This document shows, piece by piece, positions 33,100-44,579 of a stretch of 64,000 nucleotides of DNA (positions are counted from its first letter, which is position 1; every line of letters starts with the position of its first letter). The translations under genes and the position numbers were made by a program. The notes under the pieces were generated by a model. That model saw only the letters and a program-made list of their open reading frames with translations, searched no databases and was not told the DNA's origin. Origin of the DNA: Rhodococcus sp. Z13 (GTDB lineage Bacteria > Actinomycetota > Actinomycetes > Mycobacteriales > Mycobacteriaceae); the NCBI RefSeq assembly GCF_025837095.1, contig NZ_CP107551.1, positions 3,590,668-3,654,667 of the forward strand. The letters are read 5' to 3'.

Positions 33100-33111
33100 A
33101 TTGGATCCAAT
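33100..33111. promoter_or_regulatory. GntR operator (site E) in a divergent promoter
   Basis: This is a perfect ATTGGATCCAAT preceded by an additional ATTGG half at 33095-33099. It lies 31 bases before the Rieske start on the minus strand and 46 bases before the membrane protein start on the plus strand. Confidence 0.8.
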
Positions 33112-33156
33112 ATTGCCAGATTGTCATCCACGCGCAAATCGAGAACGGAGCCGCAC

Positions 33157-33603
33157 GTGACCGCAGCCTCTTCCCCGGCACGCCCCGACCATCTCGGCAG
33201 GCTCGCAGCCGTCCTCGCCGGCGCCACCGCGACGACGCATCTCGTGACGGCGGCGTTCCACCACACCGCCTCCCCCACCACCGCGCTGCTCGTCGTCATG
33301 GCCGTCGCCTGCCTCACCTGCTGCCGGCATCTCTGGCGCGCACCGGGCCCGGCCACCTTCGCCACCGCGGCCGTGACGACGACGCTCATGCTGGCCCTGC
33401 ACATCCCGCTGCCCCACCACGACCACGGCACCGGACACGTCGCCGTCGACCTCACCACCACCGGTTCCCTCGATCTGCTCATGACCACGGCGACCGGGCT
33501 GGCGCTGATCGAACTCGCGGTCACCGTCACCGCGGTCTTCGTGCGCACCCGCACGATTCCCGAAGCGGTGCTGGGCCGTCCGGCCGGCGCGGCGCACTCC
33601 TGA
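33157..33603 (+). CDS. Small four-helix membrane protein with a histidine-rich loop
   Basis: This is a 148-residue protein with about four hydrophobic segments and a loop HIPLPHHDHGTGH that could bind metal. A GGAG site 6 bases before the GTG supports the start. I do not recognise the family. Its promoter is shared with the Rieske operon through operator E, so it is presumably expressed with the pathway. Copper or iron handling for the amine oxidase or oxygenase, or a transport accessory role, are possibilities only. It ends 30 bases before the convergent reductase gene. Confidence 0.65.
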   Translation: MTAASSPARPDHLGRLAAVLAGATATTHLVTAAFHHTASPTTALLVVMAVACLTCCRHLWRAPGPATFATAAVTTTLMLALHIPLPHHDHGTGHVAVDLTTTGSLDLLMTTATGLALIELAVTVTAVFVRTRTIPEAVLGRPAGAAHS

Positions 33604-33633
33604 CGCCGGGGCACGCCGCGCTCGGCCGGCACG

Positions 33634-34590
33634 TCAGACGTCCAGGACGAGCCGCGGCGTCCGCGACCGGCCGACGCAGATCATCATCGTCGTCCCGGAT
33701 TCGCGTTCCGCCTTCGTCAGCACCGAATCCCGGTGGTCCGGAACACCCTCCAACACCTTCGTCTCGCACGAACCGCAGAAGCCGTCCTCGCACGAGAACG
33801 CGACATCCGGGTCGACCTCACGGACCACCTCGAGCAGCGACCGGTCCGCGGGGACCGGCAGAACCACCCCACTACGCCGCAGCTCCACCTCGAATGCCTC
33901 GTCGGGATCCACCACGGCATCCGGGTCCACGGGGGCGGCACCGAACCGCTCGTAGTGGAAGGCCTCCTCCCCCAACGCCGTCCGGGTGGCCTCCGCCGCG
34001 GCTCTCAGGAGCGGCTCGGGACCGCAGCAGTGCACCGCGGTACCGGCGGGTGCGGCCGCCAGCGCGCCGGCGAGATCGGGATGCCCGAGCTCGTCCTGCG
34101 GCACCACGACGACGTCCGGTCCCAGCGCCCGCGCCTCGTCGACGAACGCCATCGACGCCCGGCTCCGGCCACCGTAGAGCAGCGACCAGGACGCACCCCG
34201 GGCGGTGAGCTCACGCGCCATCGCCAGCAGCGGCGTGATGCCGATGCCACCCGCGATCAGCAGGTGATGCTCCGAGTCGGCCAGCGGGAACAGGTTGCGG
34301 GGCGGGCGGTATCCGACCCGGTTTCCGGGGCGCAGGGTGTGCACCTCGGCGGAACCACCGCGACCGGCCGCCTCGCGCAGCACGGCGATGCGGTAGCTGT
34401 GCTCGTCGGCCGGGTCGCCGCACAGGCTGTACTGGCGCACGGTCCCGGAGGGCAGCACGAGGTCGATGTGCGCGCCCGGTTCCCAGCCCGGCAGCGGCGC
34501 TCCCTCCGGATCCTCGAGCAGCAGCGAGATCACGTCCTGCGCCTCCCAGCGCACTTGGCGGATCAGCAGTTCGGGTGCGGCAGTGGACAC
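33634..34590 (-). CDS. Ferredoxin-NAD(P)H reductase, phthalate dioxygenase reductase type
   Basis: This 318-residue reductase has a flavin domain with RQYSLCG, a nucleotide domain with IAGGIGITP and CCGPEP, and a C-terminal plant-type [2Fe-2S] domain with Cys267, Cys272, Cys275 and Cys305. This order is that of phthalate dioxygenase reductase and VanB. It should pass electrons from NADH through FMN to the Rieske oxygenase encoded next to it in the island. The GTG at 34590 has a GGAGG site 9 bases upstream. It follows the YtcJ gene after 56 bases containing a hairpin and has no operator of its own. Confidence 0.93.
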   Translation of the reverse strand: MSTAAPELLIRQVRWEAQDVISLLLEDPEGAPLPGWEPGAHIDLVLPSGTVRQYSLCGDPADEHSYRIAVLREAAGRGGSAEVHTLRPGNRVGYRPPRNLFPLADSEHHLLIAGGIGITPLLAMARELTARGASWSLLYGGRSRASMAFVDEARALGPDVVVVPQDELGHPDLAGALAAAPAGTAVHCCGPEPLLRAAAEATRTALGEEAFHYERFGAAPVDPDAVVDPDEAFEVELRRSGVVLPVPADRSLLEVVREVDPDVAFSCEDGFCGSCETKVLEGVPDHRDSVLTKAERESGTTMMICVGRSRTPRLVLDV

Positions 34591-34614
34591 GGTCGAAAAC
34601 CTCCATGTACGAGT

Positions 34615-34642
34615 GCGACCCCGGAGCGGTCTCCGGGGTCGC
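34615..34642. terminator. Hairpin between amidohydrolase and reductase genes
   Basis: GCGACCCCGGAG and its exact complement form a 12-bp stem with a CGGT loop and no clear T-run. It could terminate or attenuate transcription of the ABC operon before the reductase gene, or protect the messenger end. Confidence 0.6.
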
Positions 34643-34646
34643 GGGA

Positions 34647-36242
34647 TCATCCGATGGTCGTGAACCGCCCGGACGCCACGGTGCCGCGCACGAAATCCGG
34701 TTCGGTCATCCGGTCGTCGGGAGCGGTGAGAGGGTCGTCGGCGAGCAGTACGAGATCCCCCGGCCCGCCGGGGACGAGGCATCCACCGGCCCTGCCGAGG
34801 AGCGCCGCGGCGCCGGTGGTGTGCAGTCTCCAGGCCGCCTCGGCCCCGATCTCGCCGACGGCCAGGGCCATTCCCGCTGCCGGAGACAGCTCCGGGCCGG
34901 GGGCGTCCGATCCGCCTCCGACGACGACGCCGTGGGCGAGCCAGTCCTCGAGGCGGCCGAGCGTGGCCGCGGCGGGTTCGCCGAGACGGTTGCGGATCGA
35001 GGGCACAGCCGCGCCGCTGAGCGCGGGTTGTGCGGCGACCCCGACACCGAGTTCGGCTGCCTGTGCCGCGAACTCGGCGCGGTGCTCGAGATAGGCGTGG
35101 ATGAGGTGCGTGCCCGTCCCGGCCCAGGACGGGAGGACCCCGGTGGCGACGGGCCGGCGGAGCAGGTCGAGCACCAGTTCCACCGCGGCGGGTCCGACGG
35201 TGTGCAGGGCCAGACCGCTGCGGCGCTGCGCGGCCCACGCGATGTAGCGCTCGAGGGTGTCCGTCGACGTGGACTGCACCCCGCAACTGTCGGTTCCGGG
35301 CCAGGGATCGTGGCGCAGGGCTGTGCCGAGCATTCCCCCACCGTCGACGAACAGCTTGACGGGCCCGAGGGACAACCGGGCGTCCGGATCCTCCGGGATA
35401 CCGACGGATTCGACCTGCTTCCGGAAGTGTTCGGGGTCGCTCCCGTCCGGGGCGTGGGGGAACACGACGATGCGGACGGGCGGGTCCTCGCTCGCGTACA
35501 GGTCCCGGTAGGCGGCGAGTTCGTCGATCCCCAGCGCGGGGTCGGCCGCGCAGGTGACGCCGACGCGGACGAGTTCGTCCAGACCGGCACGGATCCATCC
35601 ACGGCGCTGCGACTCGGTCGGAGCCGGGACGACCGCCGAGACCACGGCCACGGCACCGTGTTCGACGAGTTCACCGGTGAGGTGCCCGTCGGCGTCACGG
35701 CCGAAGTGCCCGCCCACCGGATCCGGTGAGTCGTCCCGGATCCCGGCGCAGTGCAGCGCAGCCGAGCTGGCGAGCCCGTCGTGGCCCCGCCGGTCGAGGA
35801 GCATCGGGCGCCCGCCGGCGGCCTCGTCGAGTTCCGCGAGGGTCGGCAGACGCCGTTCCTCGAGGGACGTCTCGTCGAAACCGGCACTGCCGAGCAGCCA
35901 GGAGGACCGGGGCAGGCCGGACGCGGCGGCACGGATACGGTCGAGTACCTGCGGGATCGAGGTGCAGTCGTCGAGCCGCAGTCGGCCGGCGGCGCGCCCG
36001 AGCCACATGACGTGGACATGGGAGTCGACGAAGGCGGGTGCGATCACCCCGTCGTGGTGCACCGTGCGGATCCCCTGCGGCGCAGCCGCGGTCACCTCGG
36101 CGATCGAACCGATCGCCGTCACCGTTCCGTCGACGATGCACACCGCCTCGGCGGTGCGGGTGCCCGCGGCCGGTCGGACGTCCCCGCACACGACAAGCGA
36201 GGATGCCGGATCGAACCCCTCCCGGGGTGCTCGGGTGGGCAT
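34647..36242 (-). CDS. YtcJ-like metal-dependent amidohydrolase
   Basis: This 531-residue protein is of the amidohydrolase-3 group. PAFVDSHVHVMWLG holds the HxH metal ligands, LIHAYLEHR and GGGSDAPGP carry the later histidine and aspartate, and the end GDLVLLADDPL is the family's usual C-terminal strand. Known members include N-substituted formamide deformylases, so removal of an N-acyl group is plausible. The ATG at 36242 begins one base after the stop of the ABC gene; a GTG at 36251 would overlap it. It follows the importer genes, so it may act first on the imported compound. Confidence 0.85.
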   Translation of the reverse strand: MPTRAPREGFDPASSLVVCGDVRPAAGTRTAEAVCIVDGTVTAIGSIAEVTAAAPQGIRTVHHDGVIAPAFVDSHVHVMWLGRAAGRLRLDDCTSIPQVLDRIRAAASGLPRSSWLLGSAGFDETSLEERRLPTLAELDEAAGGRPMLLDRRGHDGLASSAALHCAGIRDDSPDPVGGHFGRDADGHLTGELVEHGAVAVVSAVVPAPTESQRRGWIRAGLDELVRVGVTCAADPALGIDELAAYRDLYASEDPPVRIVVFPHAPDGSDPEHFRKQVESVGIPEDPDARLSLGPVKLFVDGGGMLGTALRHDPWPGTDSCGVQSTSTDTLERYIAWAAQRRSGLALHTVGPAAVELVLDLLRRPVATGVLPSWAGTGTHLIHAYLEHRAEFAAQAAELGVGVAAQPALSGAAVPSIRNRLGEPAAATLGRLEDWLAHGVVVGGGSDAPGPELSPAAGMALAVGEIGAEAAWRLHTTGAAALLGRAGGCLVPGGPGDLVLLADDPLTAPDDRMTEPDFVRGTVASGRFTTIG

Positions 36243-36243
36243 G

Positions 36244-37231
36244 TCAGGCACTCAGCGAGTCCGGGAAGTGGCAGCGCACCGCACGGCCGTCCTTCCGTTC
36301 CGCCAGCGGCGGCGCCACCTCGCGGCACATCGGGTCCACCACGGGGCAGATGTCCGCGAACCGGCAGCCGGTGGCCGCACGGGGAATCGACGGCACGTCC
36401 CGGTCGAGGTCACCGGCGGCCCCGGAGTGGCCGGGCACGGCGTCGAGCAGCATGCGGCTGTAGGGGTGAAGGGGCTCGTCGAAGAACTCGTCGGCGGGGG
36501 CGATCTCGACGATCCGCCCCAGATAGACCACGCACACCCGGTCGGCGATGTGCCGCACGACGCCCATGTCGTGCGAGACGAACATCATCGTCAGGTTGCG
36601 TTCCTTCTGCAGGTCCACGAGCAGGTTCACGACCTGCGCCTGGATCGACACGTCGAGCGCGGAGACCGGTTCGTCGGCGACGACGAAGCGCGGGCTCACG
36701 GCCAGGGCCCGGGCGATCCCGACGCGCTGGCGCTGGCCACCCGAGAACTGCGTGGGATAGCGGTCGAGGAGCGCCTTCGAGATGCCGACCTGCCCGAGCA
36801 GTTCCTCGACGTAGCCGTCGATGCGATCGCGTTTCATGATGCCGAAGTTGCGCAGGGGCGCGGCGACGATCTCGCGGACGGTCATCCGCGGATTGAGCGA
36901 ACCGAAGGGGTCCTGGAAGATCATCTGCATCTCGCGGTGGAACTCCCGCATCTGCGGCGGCGCGAGCGACTCGATCCTCCGGCCCCGGTAGGTGATCGTC
37001 CCACCCACCACCGGGGCGAGCCCGAGCAAGGCCTTGCCGAGAGTGGACTTCCCGCTGCCGGATTCGCCGACGACGCCGAGCACCTCACCTTCGAGGATCT
37101 CGAGCGAGACACCGTCGAGCGCGACCGGGGCACCCGAACGGGCGCGGCCGTATCGCACGGTCAGGTTCTCGACTTCGATCAGCGGTGCACGCTGGGGCTG
37201 CTCCGTGTGCGGTTCGTGTCGCGTGGCGGTT

Positions 37232-37239
<8 letters not shown>
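36244..37239 (-). CDS. Dipeptide/oligopeptide ABC transporter ATP-binding protein (OppF type)
   Basis: This is a 331-residue ATPase with Walker A GESGSGKST, the Q-loop, signature FSGGQRQRV, Walker B VVADEP and switch SHD. The C-terminal oligopeptide-transporter extension contains cysteines (CRFADICPVVDPMC) of the kind that bind an iron-sulfur cluster in some Dpp/Opp ATPases. It pairs with the other ATPase gene, which overlaps it by eight bases, to energise the importer. Confidence 0.92.
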
Positions 37240-38232
<993 letters not shown>

Positions 38233-38236
<4 letters not shown>

Positions 38237-39360
38237 GACATTCCCTTCCGCAGGCGGGGATCGATCGCGATCTGGATCAGATCCACGACGAGGTTGACGA
38301 GGATGAACACGGTCGCGATCGCGAGGACCGCGCCCTGGACGACGAGGTAGTCCCGCTGGATCACCGACGACACCAACAGGTTTCCGATGCCGGGATAGGA
38401 GAACACCGACTCGGTGATGACGGCGCCGCCGATGAGCGAACCGAACTGGATACCGAGCGCGGTGACGATCGGCAGAGACGCGTTGGGCAGCAGGTGCCGG
38501 AACACGATGCGGGACTCGGAGGCACCCTTCATCCGGGCGGTGCGGATGAAGTCCTCACCGCGGACGTCGAGCACCGCGGTCCGGGCCATGCGGGTGAAGA
38601 AACCGGCCATGGAGATCGCCAGTGTCGTCGCGGGCAGGACGAGATGCTCGATCCAGGGCATCACGAGATCGGGACGGTTCTGCAGGATCGCATCGAGCAG
38701 AACGAAATTGGTGGTCGGGGTGTAGTCGAGGGAGGACGGCATGCGGCCGAGCACCGGCAGCCACCCCAGCACCACACCGAACAGGTAGATCGACGCGACA
38801 CCGAGCGCGAACCACGGCAACGCGAAGGTGAGGGTGGACAGCGCGCGGATGCCGGTGTCGATCCAGGTGTCCTTCGTCAGGGCGGCGACGATGCCGCCCG
38901 CCACCCCGATGAGGACGGCGAGGAACATCGCGGCCACGGCCAGTTCGAGGGTCGCGGGCAGCGCGGTCCACAGCAGGTTCGCGACGTCGTTGCCGCCGTA
39001 GTACGACGAGCCGAGATCGAAGGTGACGAACGAGCGCAGGAAGTCGACGTACTGCTGCCACAGCGGCCGGTCCAGCCCGAGCTGTTCGTTGATCAGGGCG
39101 GTGTTGGCCTCGATCTCGGCGGAGGTCAGGCCCTGGGTTCCGTTGGTGGCGAGCGAGGATGCCGGTGAGCCCGGCATCAGGCGCATCGCGAGGAACACGA
39201 AGGTCGTGATCGCCAGCAGCATCGGCGGAACGAGCGCGATGCGCTTGAGTACGGCGATCCCCACCCCGCTGCGGTCCCGGCGGGACGGGAGGGCGGCCTT
39301 CTCGGCCGGGATCGCGGGCGGGGCGGTGAGTCCGGTGGCAACCGGTTGGGTCACTGTCAT
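38233..39360 (-). CDS. ABC transporter permease (DppB type)
   Basis: This 375-residue permease has six membrane segments; the first follows a 35-residue hydrophilic N-terminus. The EAA coupling loop (RTARMKGASESRIVFRHLLP) lies near residue 280. MRLMPGSPA after the first helix is typical of DppB/OppB. Its stop overlaps the next GTG, and its start overlaps the DppC-type gene (ATGA). Confidence 0.92.
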
Positions 39361-40223
39361 CGCATGTCCTTGACGTCGATGGCATCGCGCAGGTCGTCGC
39401 CGACGAAACTGCAGGCGGCCACGAACAGCACCGTCAGCAGCGCCGGCAGCAGCACGAGCTGCGGGGCGGAGTAGATGAACTCCTGGCCGGCCTGGACCAT
39501 GTAACCCCAGTCGGGCGTGGGCGGCTGGATCCCCAGTCCCAGATAGGACATTCCGGCAGCGAACCCGGCCGCGATCGACAGCGTCGTGACGAACTGGACG
39601 AGGATCGGTCCGGCGATGTTCGGCAGGATCTCACGGAAGAGCGTGCGGGTCAGCCGCGATCCGCCCACGCGGGCGGCGAGGACATAGTCCTTCGACGCCT
39701 CCCGCAGCGCGAGCGTGCGGGTCAGTCGTGCGAAGGCGGGCGCCAGGGCGATGCCCACGCCGACGACGAGGGTGCCGGCACCGGGGCCGGCGATCGCGAC
39801 GGCGATGATGATCAGCACGATCGACGGCATGGCCATACCCAGGTCGGTGAACCGCATGAGCAGCTGGTCGAGACGGCCACCGCGGTAGCCCGCGACGAAA
39901 CCGAGCACGACGCCGATGATGCAGCTCAGTGCCGCGGCCAGGATCGACACCTCGACGAGCGGCCGCGCCCCGTACACGAGACGGGCGAGCTGGTCGCGGC
40001 CGAGATCGTCGGTGCCGAGCAGGTGCCCGGACGAACCGATGGGCAGCAGCGGGGCCGCGTCCTGGCGGAGCGGATCGGTGCCGACGAGCATCGGCCCGAG
40101 GATCGCCAAGAGCACGAAGAAGATCGCTGTGCCCCAGGCGATCACCGCGACGGGGCGGCGGGCGATCCGGCGACCGGACCGCTTCCGCCCCGAGCGTTCC
40201 TTCGGTGGGGCCGAGCTAGACAC
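39357..40223 (-). CDS. ABC transporter permease (DppC type)
   Basis: This 288-residue permease has an N-terminal membrane anchor, GTDDLGRDQLARLVYGAR (the DppC/OppC signature), and the coupling loop YVLAARVGGSRLTRTLFRE. The GTG start overlaps the stop of the binding protein gene by eight bases. It forms the membrane channel with the DppB-type subunit. Confidence 0.92.
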   Translation of the reverse strand: MSSSAPPKERSGRKRSGRRIARRPVAVIAWGTAIFFVLLAILGPMLVGTDPLRQDAAPLLPIGSSGHLLGTDDLGRDQLARLVYGARPLVEVSILAAALSCIIGVVLGFVAGYRGGRLDQLLMRFTDLGMAMPSIVLIIIAVAIAGPGAGTLVVGVGIALAPAFARLTRTLALREASKDYVLAARVGGSRLTRTLFREILPNIAGPILVQFVTTLSIAAGFAAGMSYLGLGIQPPTPDWGYMVQAGQEFIYSAPQLVLLPALLTVLFVAACSFVGDDLRDAIDVKDMR

Positions 40224-41877
40224 GAGCGGTCTCCGCGAAGCACCGGTGGTTGGCGAGCGCCGCGAGGTTGAGGTCGCTCACCCCCGCTCCGGTGACGACG
40301 GGGTTGCTCGCGCACGCGAGCATCGCGATGCCCATGATCTCGTCGGCGAACTTCTTCTGCAGCGCCGTGTAGATCTCCTTGCGCTCCGCGGGATTCGTGA
40401 GGGCGCGGGCCTGTTTCACCATCGGATCGAAGGTCTCGGCGTAGCCGGGGAGCGTGTTGTAGCCGCCGACCACGCCGGCGTAGACACCGGTGGAGATGGT
40501 CATCTCGCCGGCGAGGTTGTCGGGATCGGGGACGTAGGAGTTGCGCTCCCAGATCATCAGCTCGTGGCCGGACGAGGTGGGGTCGAACACGCGGGACGAG
40601 AAGGTCGCCGGGTCGATGGTCTCGACCGTGACCTCGAGTCCGATGTCCTTCAGGTTCTGCTCGACGATCTGGGCGGCGCGAGGGTGCCACGCGTCGGAGG
40701 CGGCGAGCAGGGTGAGGCGGCGGCCGCTCGCGCCGACGGATTCGAGCAGGCGGCGCGCCTCGGCCGGATCGCTCTTGCTGATGCCGGCGAGGGAGGTGTC
40801 GTAGCCCTCCACGGACGGCGGCAGCAGGTAGCCCTCCGGCAGCGCGCCGACGCCGAAGAAGACCTGTTCGAGGATGGCCTTGCGGTCGATGGCGAGGTTG
40901 ATGGCCTTGCGCACCTCGAGTTCGGCGAGCGCCGGCTGACGCACGTCCATGATGACGAAGGCGTCGAAGGACGGGTCGGGTTCGTAGACGACGACCTTGT
41001 CGTTGCCGCGCAACTGGCCGAGCGACGAGTGCGGGGTCAGCTCGGTCGCCGAGATGTCTCCGGAGATCAGCGACGAGATGATCGTCGAGGGGTCCTGGAT
41101 CTGCTGCAGGACGAGACGGCGGGTGGCGGGGGCGCCCTCGTAGTAGTCGTCGAACGCCTCGAGCACGACGTTCTGGCCCGAGGTGGAGGACACGAGCTTG
41201 TACGGTCCCGTGCCGATGAGGTTCTTGCCGATGTCCTGGCCGTACTGCTCGATGGCGGCGGCGGGCATGATGCGGCCGCCGATGTCGGACAGCTTCGACA
41301 GCACGGTGCCGTCCGGGGCCTGCAGGACGAGCTCGACGGTGGAGTCGTCGACGGCGCGGATGGACTCGAGGTTGTTGCCGATGGACTTGAGCGGCCGCGA
41401 CGAGCCGGTGGGCAGGGTCGGGTCGTTCTTGTCGAACTGGCGGCTGAGCGAGCGCACGACGTCGTTCGCGGTGAGCGTGCTGCCGTCGTGGAAGGTGACG
41501 CCCTGGCGCAGGGTGAAGGTGTAGGTGCGGCCGTCCTCGCTGACCGTCCAGGACTCGGCGAGATCGGGCTGCGGTTCGTTGGTCTCGAAGTCGATGAAGG
41601 TCAGGCCGCGGCAGACGCAGTCGACGACCATCCAGTCACCGAGGGTGGTGTAGAAGGCGGGGTCGTGGATGGCGCTGGTGCCGTCGATGCCGATGGTCAG
41701 GGTTCCGCCCGAACCACCCGAACCCGCCCCGGAGCCGCCACCGTTCGGCTGGGCGGTGCCGCACGCCGCGGCGAGAGTCGTGACACCGAGTCCGAGTCCG
41801 AGCACCCCCACGCCGCGCAGCAGCGAACGCCGAGAGAAGGACGGGGTCTCCGCAGTGCGTTTCGTCGAATCCACCAT
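40216..41877 (-). CDS. ABC transporter substrate-binding lipoprotein (family 5)
   Basis: This 553-residue lipoprotein has an N-terminal SRRSLLRG twin-arginine-like motif, a hydrophobic stretch and the lipobox LAAAC, so it should be exported and anchored on the outer face of the membrane. A Gly-Ser linker leads into a family 5 binding domain (FIDFETNEPQPDLAESW is the signature region). These proteins bind peptides, nickel chelates, glycosides or opine-like amines. It is the first gene of the importer operon, 29 bases after operator F, with AGGAAA as ribosome binding site. Confidence 0.92.
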   Translation of the reverse strand: MVDSTKRTAETPSFSRRSLLRGVGVLGLGLGVTTLAAACGTAQPNGGGSGAGSGGSGGTLTIGIDGTSAIHDPAFYTTLGDWMVVDCVCRGLTFIDFETNEPQPDLAESWTVSEDGRTYTFTLRQGVTFHDGSTLTANDVVRSLSRQFDKNDPTLPTGSSRPLKSIGNNLESIRAVDDSTVELVLQAPDGTVLSKLSDIGGRIMPAAAIEQYGQDIGKNLIGTGPYKLVSSTSGQNVVLEAFDDYYEGAPATRRLVLQQIQDPSTIISSLISGDISATELTPHSSLGQLRGNDKVVVYEPDPSFDAFVIMDVRQPALAELEVRKAINLAIDRKAILEQVFFGVGALPEGYLLPPSVEGYDTSLAGISKSDPAEARRLLESVGASGRRLTLLAASDAWHPRAAQIVEQNLKDIGLEVTVETIDPATFSSRVFDPTSSGHELMIWERNSYVPDPDNLAGEMTISTGVYAGVVGGYNTLPGYAETFDPMVKQARALTNPAERKEIYTALQKKFADEIMGIAMLACASNPVVTGAGVSDLNLAALANHRCFAETARV

Positions 41878-41905
41878 GAGTTTTCCTCATCATTGGTCCA
41901 GTGAG

Positions 41906-41917
41906 ATTGGATCCAAT
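41906..41917. promoter_or_regulatory. GntR operator (site F) before the ABC importer operon
   Basis: This is a perfect ATTGGATCCAAT directly downstream of a likely -10 element (TATAGA) with TTGCAT as -35 on the minus strand. A repressor bound here would block transcription start. Confidence 0.8.
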
Positions 41918-42022
41918 CTATAAGGTTACGTATGCAATCCATGTAACCGATTGCTACGTTCATGTTTCGAGGTGGGCCGAACGACCCGGTCCGAAGGTCC
42001 GGTGCAGGGGCTGCCGAGACGG

Positions 42023-42059
42023 CACGAGGCCCGATCCCGTGACGGGATCGGGCCTCGTG
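42023..42059. terminator. groEL2 terminator
   Basis: CACGAGGCCCGATCCCGT and its complement form an 18-bp stem with almost no loop, just downstream of the groEL2 stop. It marks the boundary between the island and the core region. Confidence 0.85.
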
Positions 42060-42075
42060 TGGCGCTAGGGGCGGA

Positions 42076-43821
<1,746 letters not shown>

Positions 43822-43834
43822 TCACCCTACCGAC

Positions 43835-43861
43835 CTGGCACTCACGTGTTGCGAGTGCTAA
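43835..43861. promoter_or_regulatory. CIRCE-like element 1 (HrcA operator)
   Basis: CTGGCACTC, nine bases, GAGTGCTAA. The right arm matches the CIRCE consensus exactly and the left arm has two mismatches. Confidence 0.8.
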
Positions 43862-43869
43862 GTGCATTC

Positions 43870-43896
43870 TTAGCACTCGGGGGTGGTGAGTGCAAG
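43870..43896. promoter_or_regulatory. CIRCE-like element 2 (HrcA operator)
   Basis: TTAGCACTC, nine bases, GAGTGCAAG. The left arm is exact and the right arm has two mismatches. It starts eight bases after element 1. Confidence 0.8.
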
Positions 43897-43945
43897 ATTA
43901 CAGGCACCCACCACCCCCGTCACGAAATCCGCGGATCCGGGCCGA

Positions 43946-44470
43946 TCAGCGCAGGGTGGACCCCAGCCCGAGGGCGCACCACCGACCGGTCGCCGTGTTG
44001 ACCGCGAAGGACTGCGCACCCACGCACGTCACGCCCGTCGTGTCCGCCGTCGCACCCGAACCCCAGCCCGCCACGGACAGGGTGATCGCCGGGCCCTCCG
44101 CCCACGAGTGGCTCAGGCCGCCGCCGAGCGCGTAGGCGAAGGAACGGCCACCGCCGCGCGCCGCGCTCAGGGCGGTACCGAAACCGGTCGCGTGGGCCTC
44201 CGCGGCGCCGGCCGACTCGGCCACCGACACCGCGGTGCCGCTGTCGGCCGCGTAGGAGCGGGCGAAGGCGTCGGTGGCGGTCGCGCCGCAGCTGGCCGTC
44301 TCGGACACGAGGATCTCGTTCGGCGAGGGCGGCGACACGCACGTCACCGGCGCCGCCGCGGCGGTCCCGGTGCCGAGGACCGCGGCCGAGGCCACGCCCA
44401 GGGCGACCAGCACGCCGGCACGGAGCGAGCGGCGGGCGGTGAGAAGGGAACGGAAGGAACGAATGGACAA
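43946..44470 (-). CDS. Secreted protein of unknown function
   Basis: This 174-residue protein has a signal peptide (a basic start, then VLVALGVASAAVLGTG, cut after TAAAA) and a mature part rich in alanine, glycine and serine, with four cysteines (CVSPP, SCGAT, TCVGA, WCALG) that may form two disulfides. I chose the TTG at 44470 because GAGGAG lies 6 bases upstream. I do not recognise the family beyond its likeness to small exported actinobacterial proteins. It lies next to the CIRCE region, on the same strand as groEL2. Confidence 0.7.
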   Translation of the reverse strand: MSIRSFRSLLTARRSLRAGVLVALGVASAAVLGTGTAAAAPVTCVSPPSPNEILVSETASCGATATDAFARSYAADSGTAVSVAESAGAAEAHATGFGTALSAARGGGRSFAYALGGGLSHSWAEGPAITLSVAGWGSGATADTTGVTCVGAQSFAVNTATGRWCALGLGSTLR

Positions 44471-44579
44471 GAACGGCTCCTCTGCGCTGGAAGTGCCCCA
44501 CGCGGCATGCGGCGGCGAGACGAGGGCTGACCCCCGGGCGTAGGGTACCGACCACACCCCGCGCGCGCGAGAGCGCATG

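Noticed and set aside
31723-34590. Vanillate demethylase vanAB with VanR control, suggested by the operator and the Rieske/reductase pair
   Set aside because: The Rieske protein is about 90 residues longer than VanA and resembles the phthalate 4,5-dioxygenase group, the two genes are in different operons, and the surrounding nitrogen-metabolism genes do not fit vanillate.
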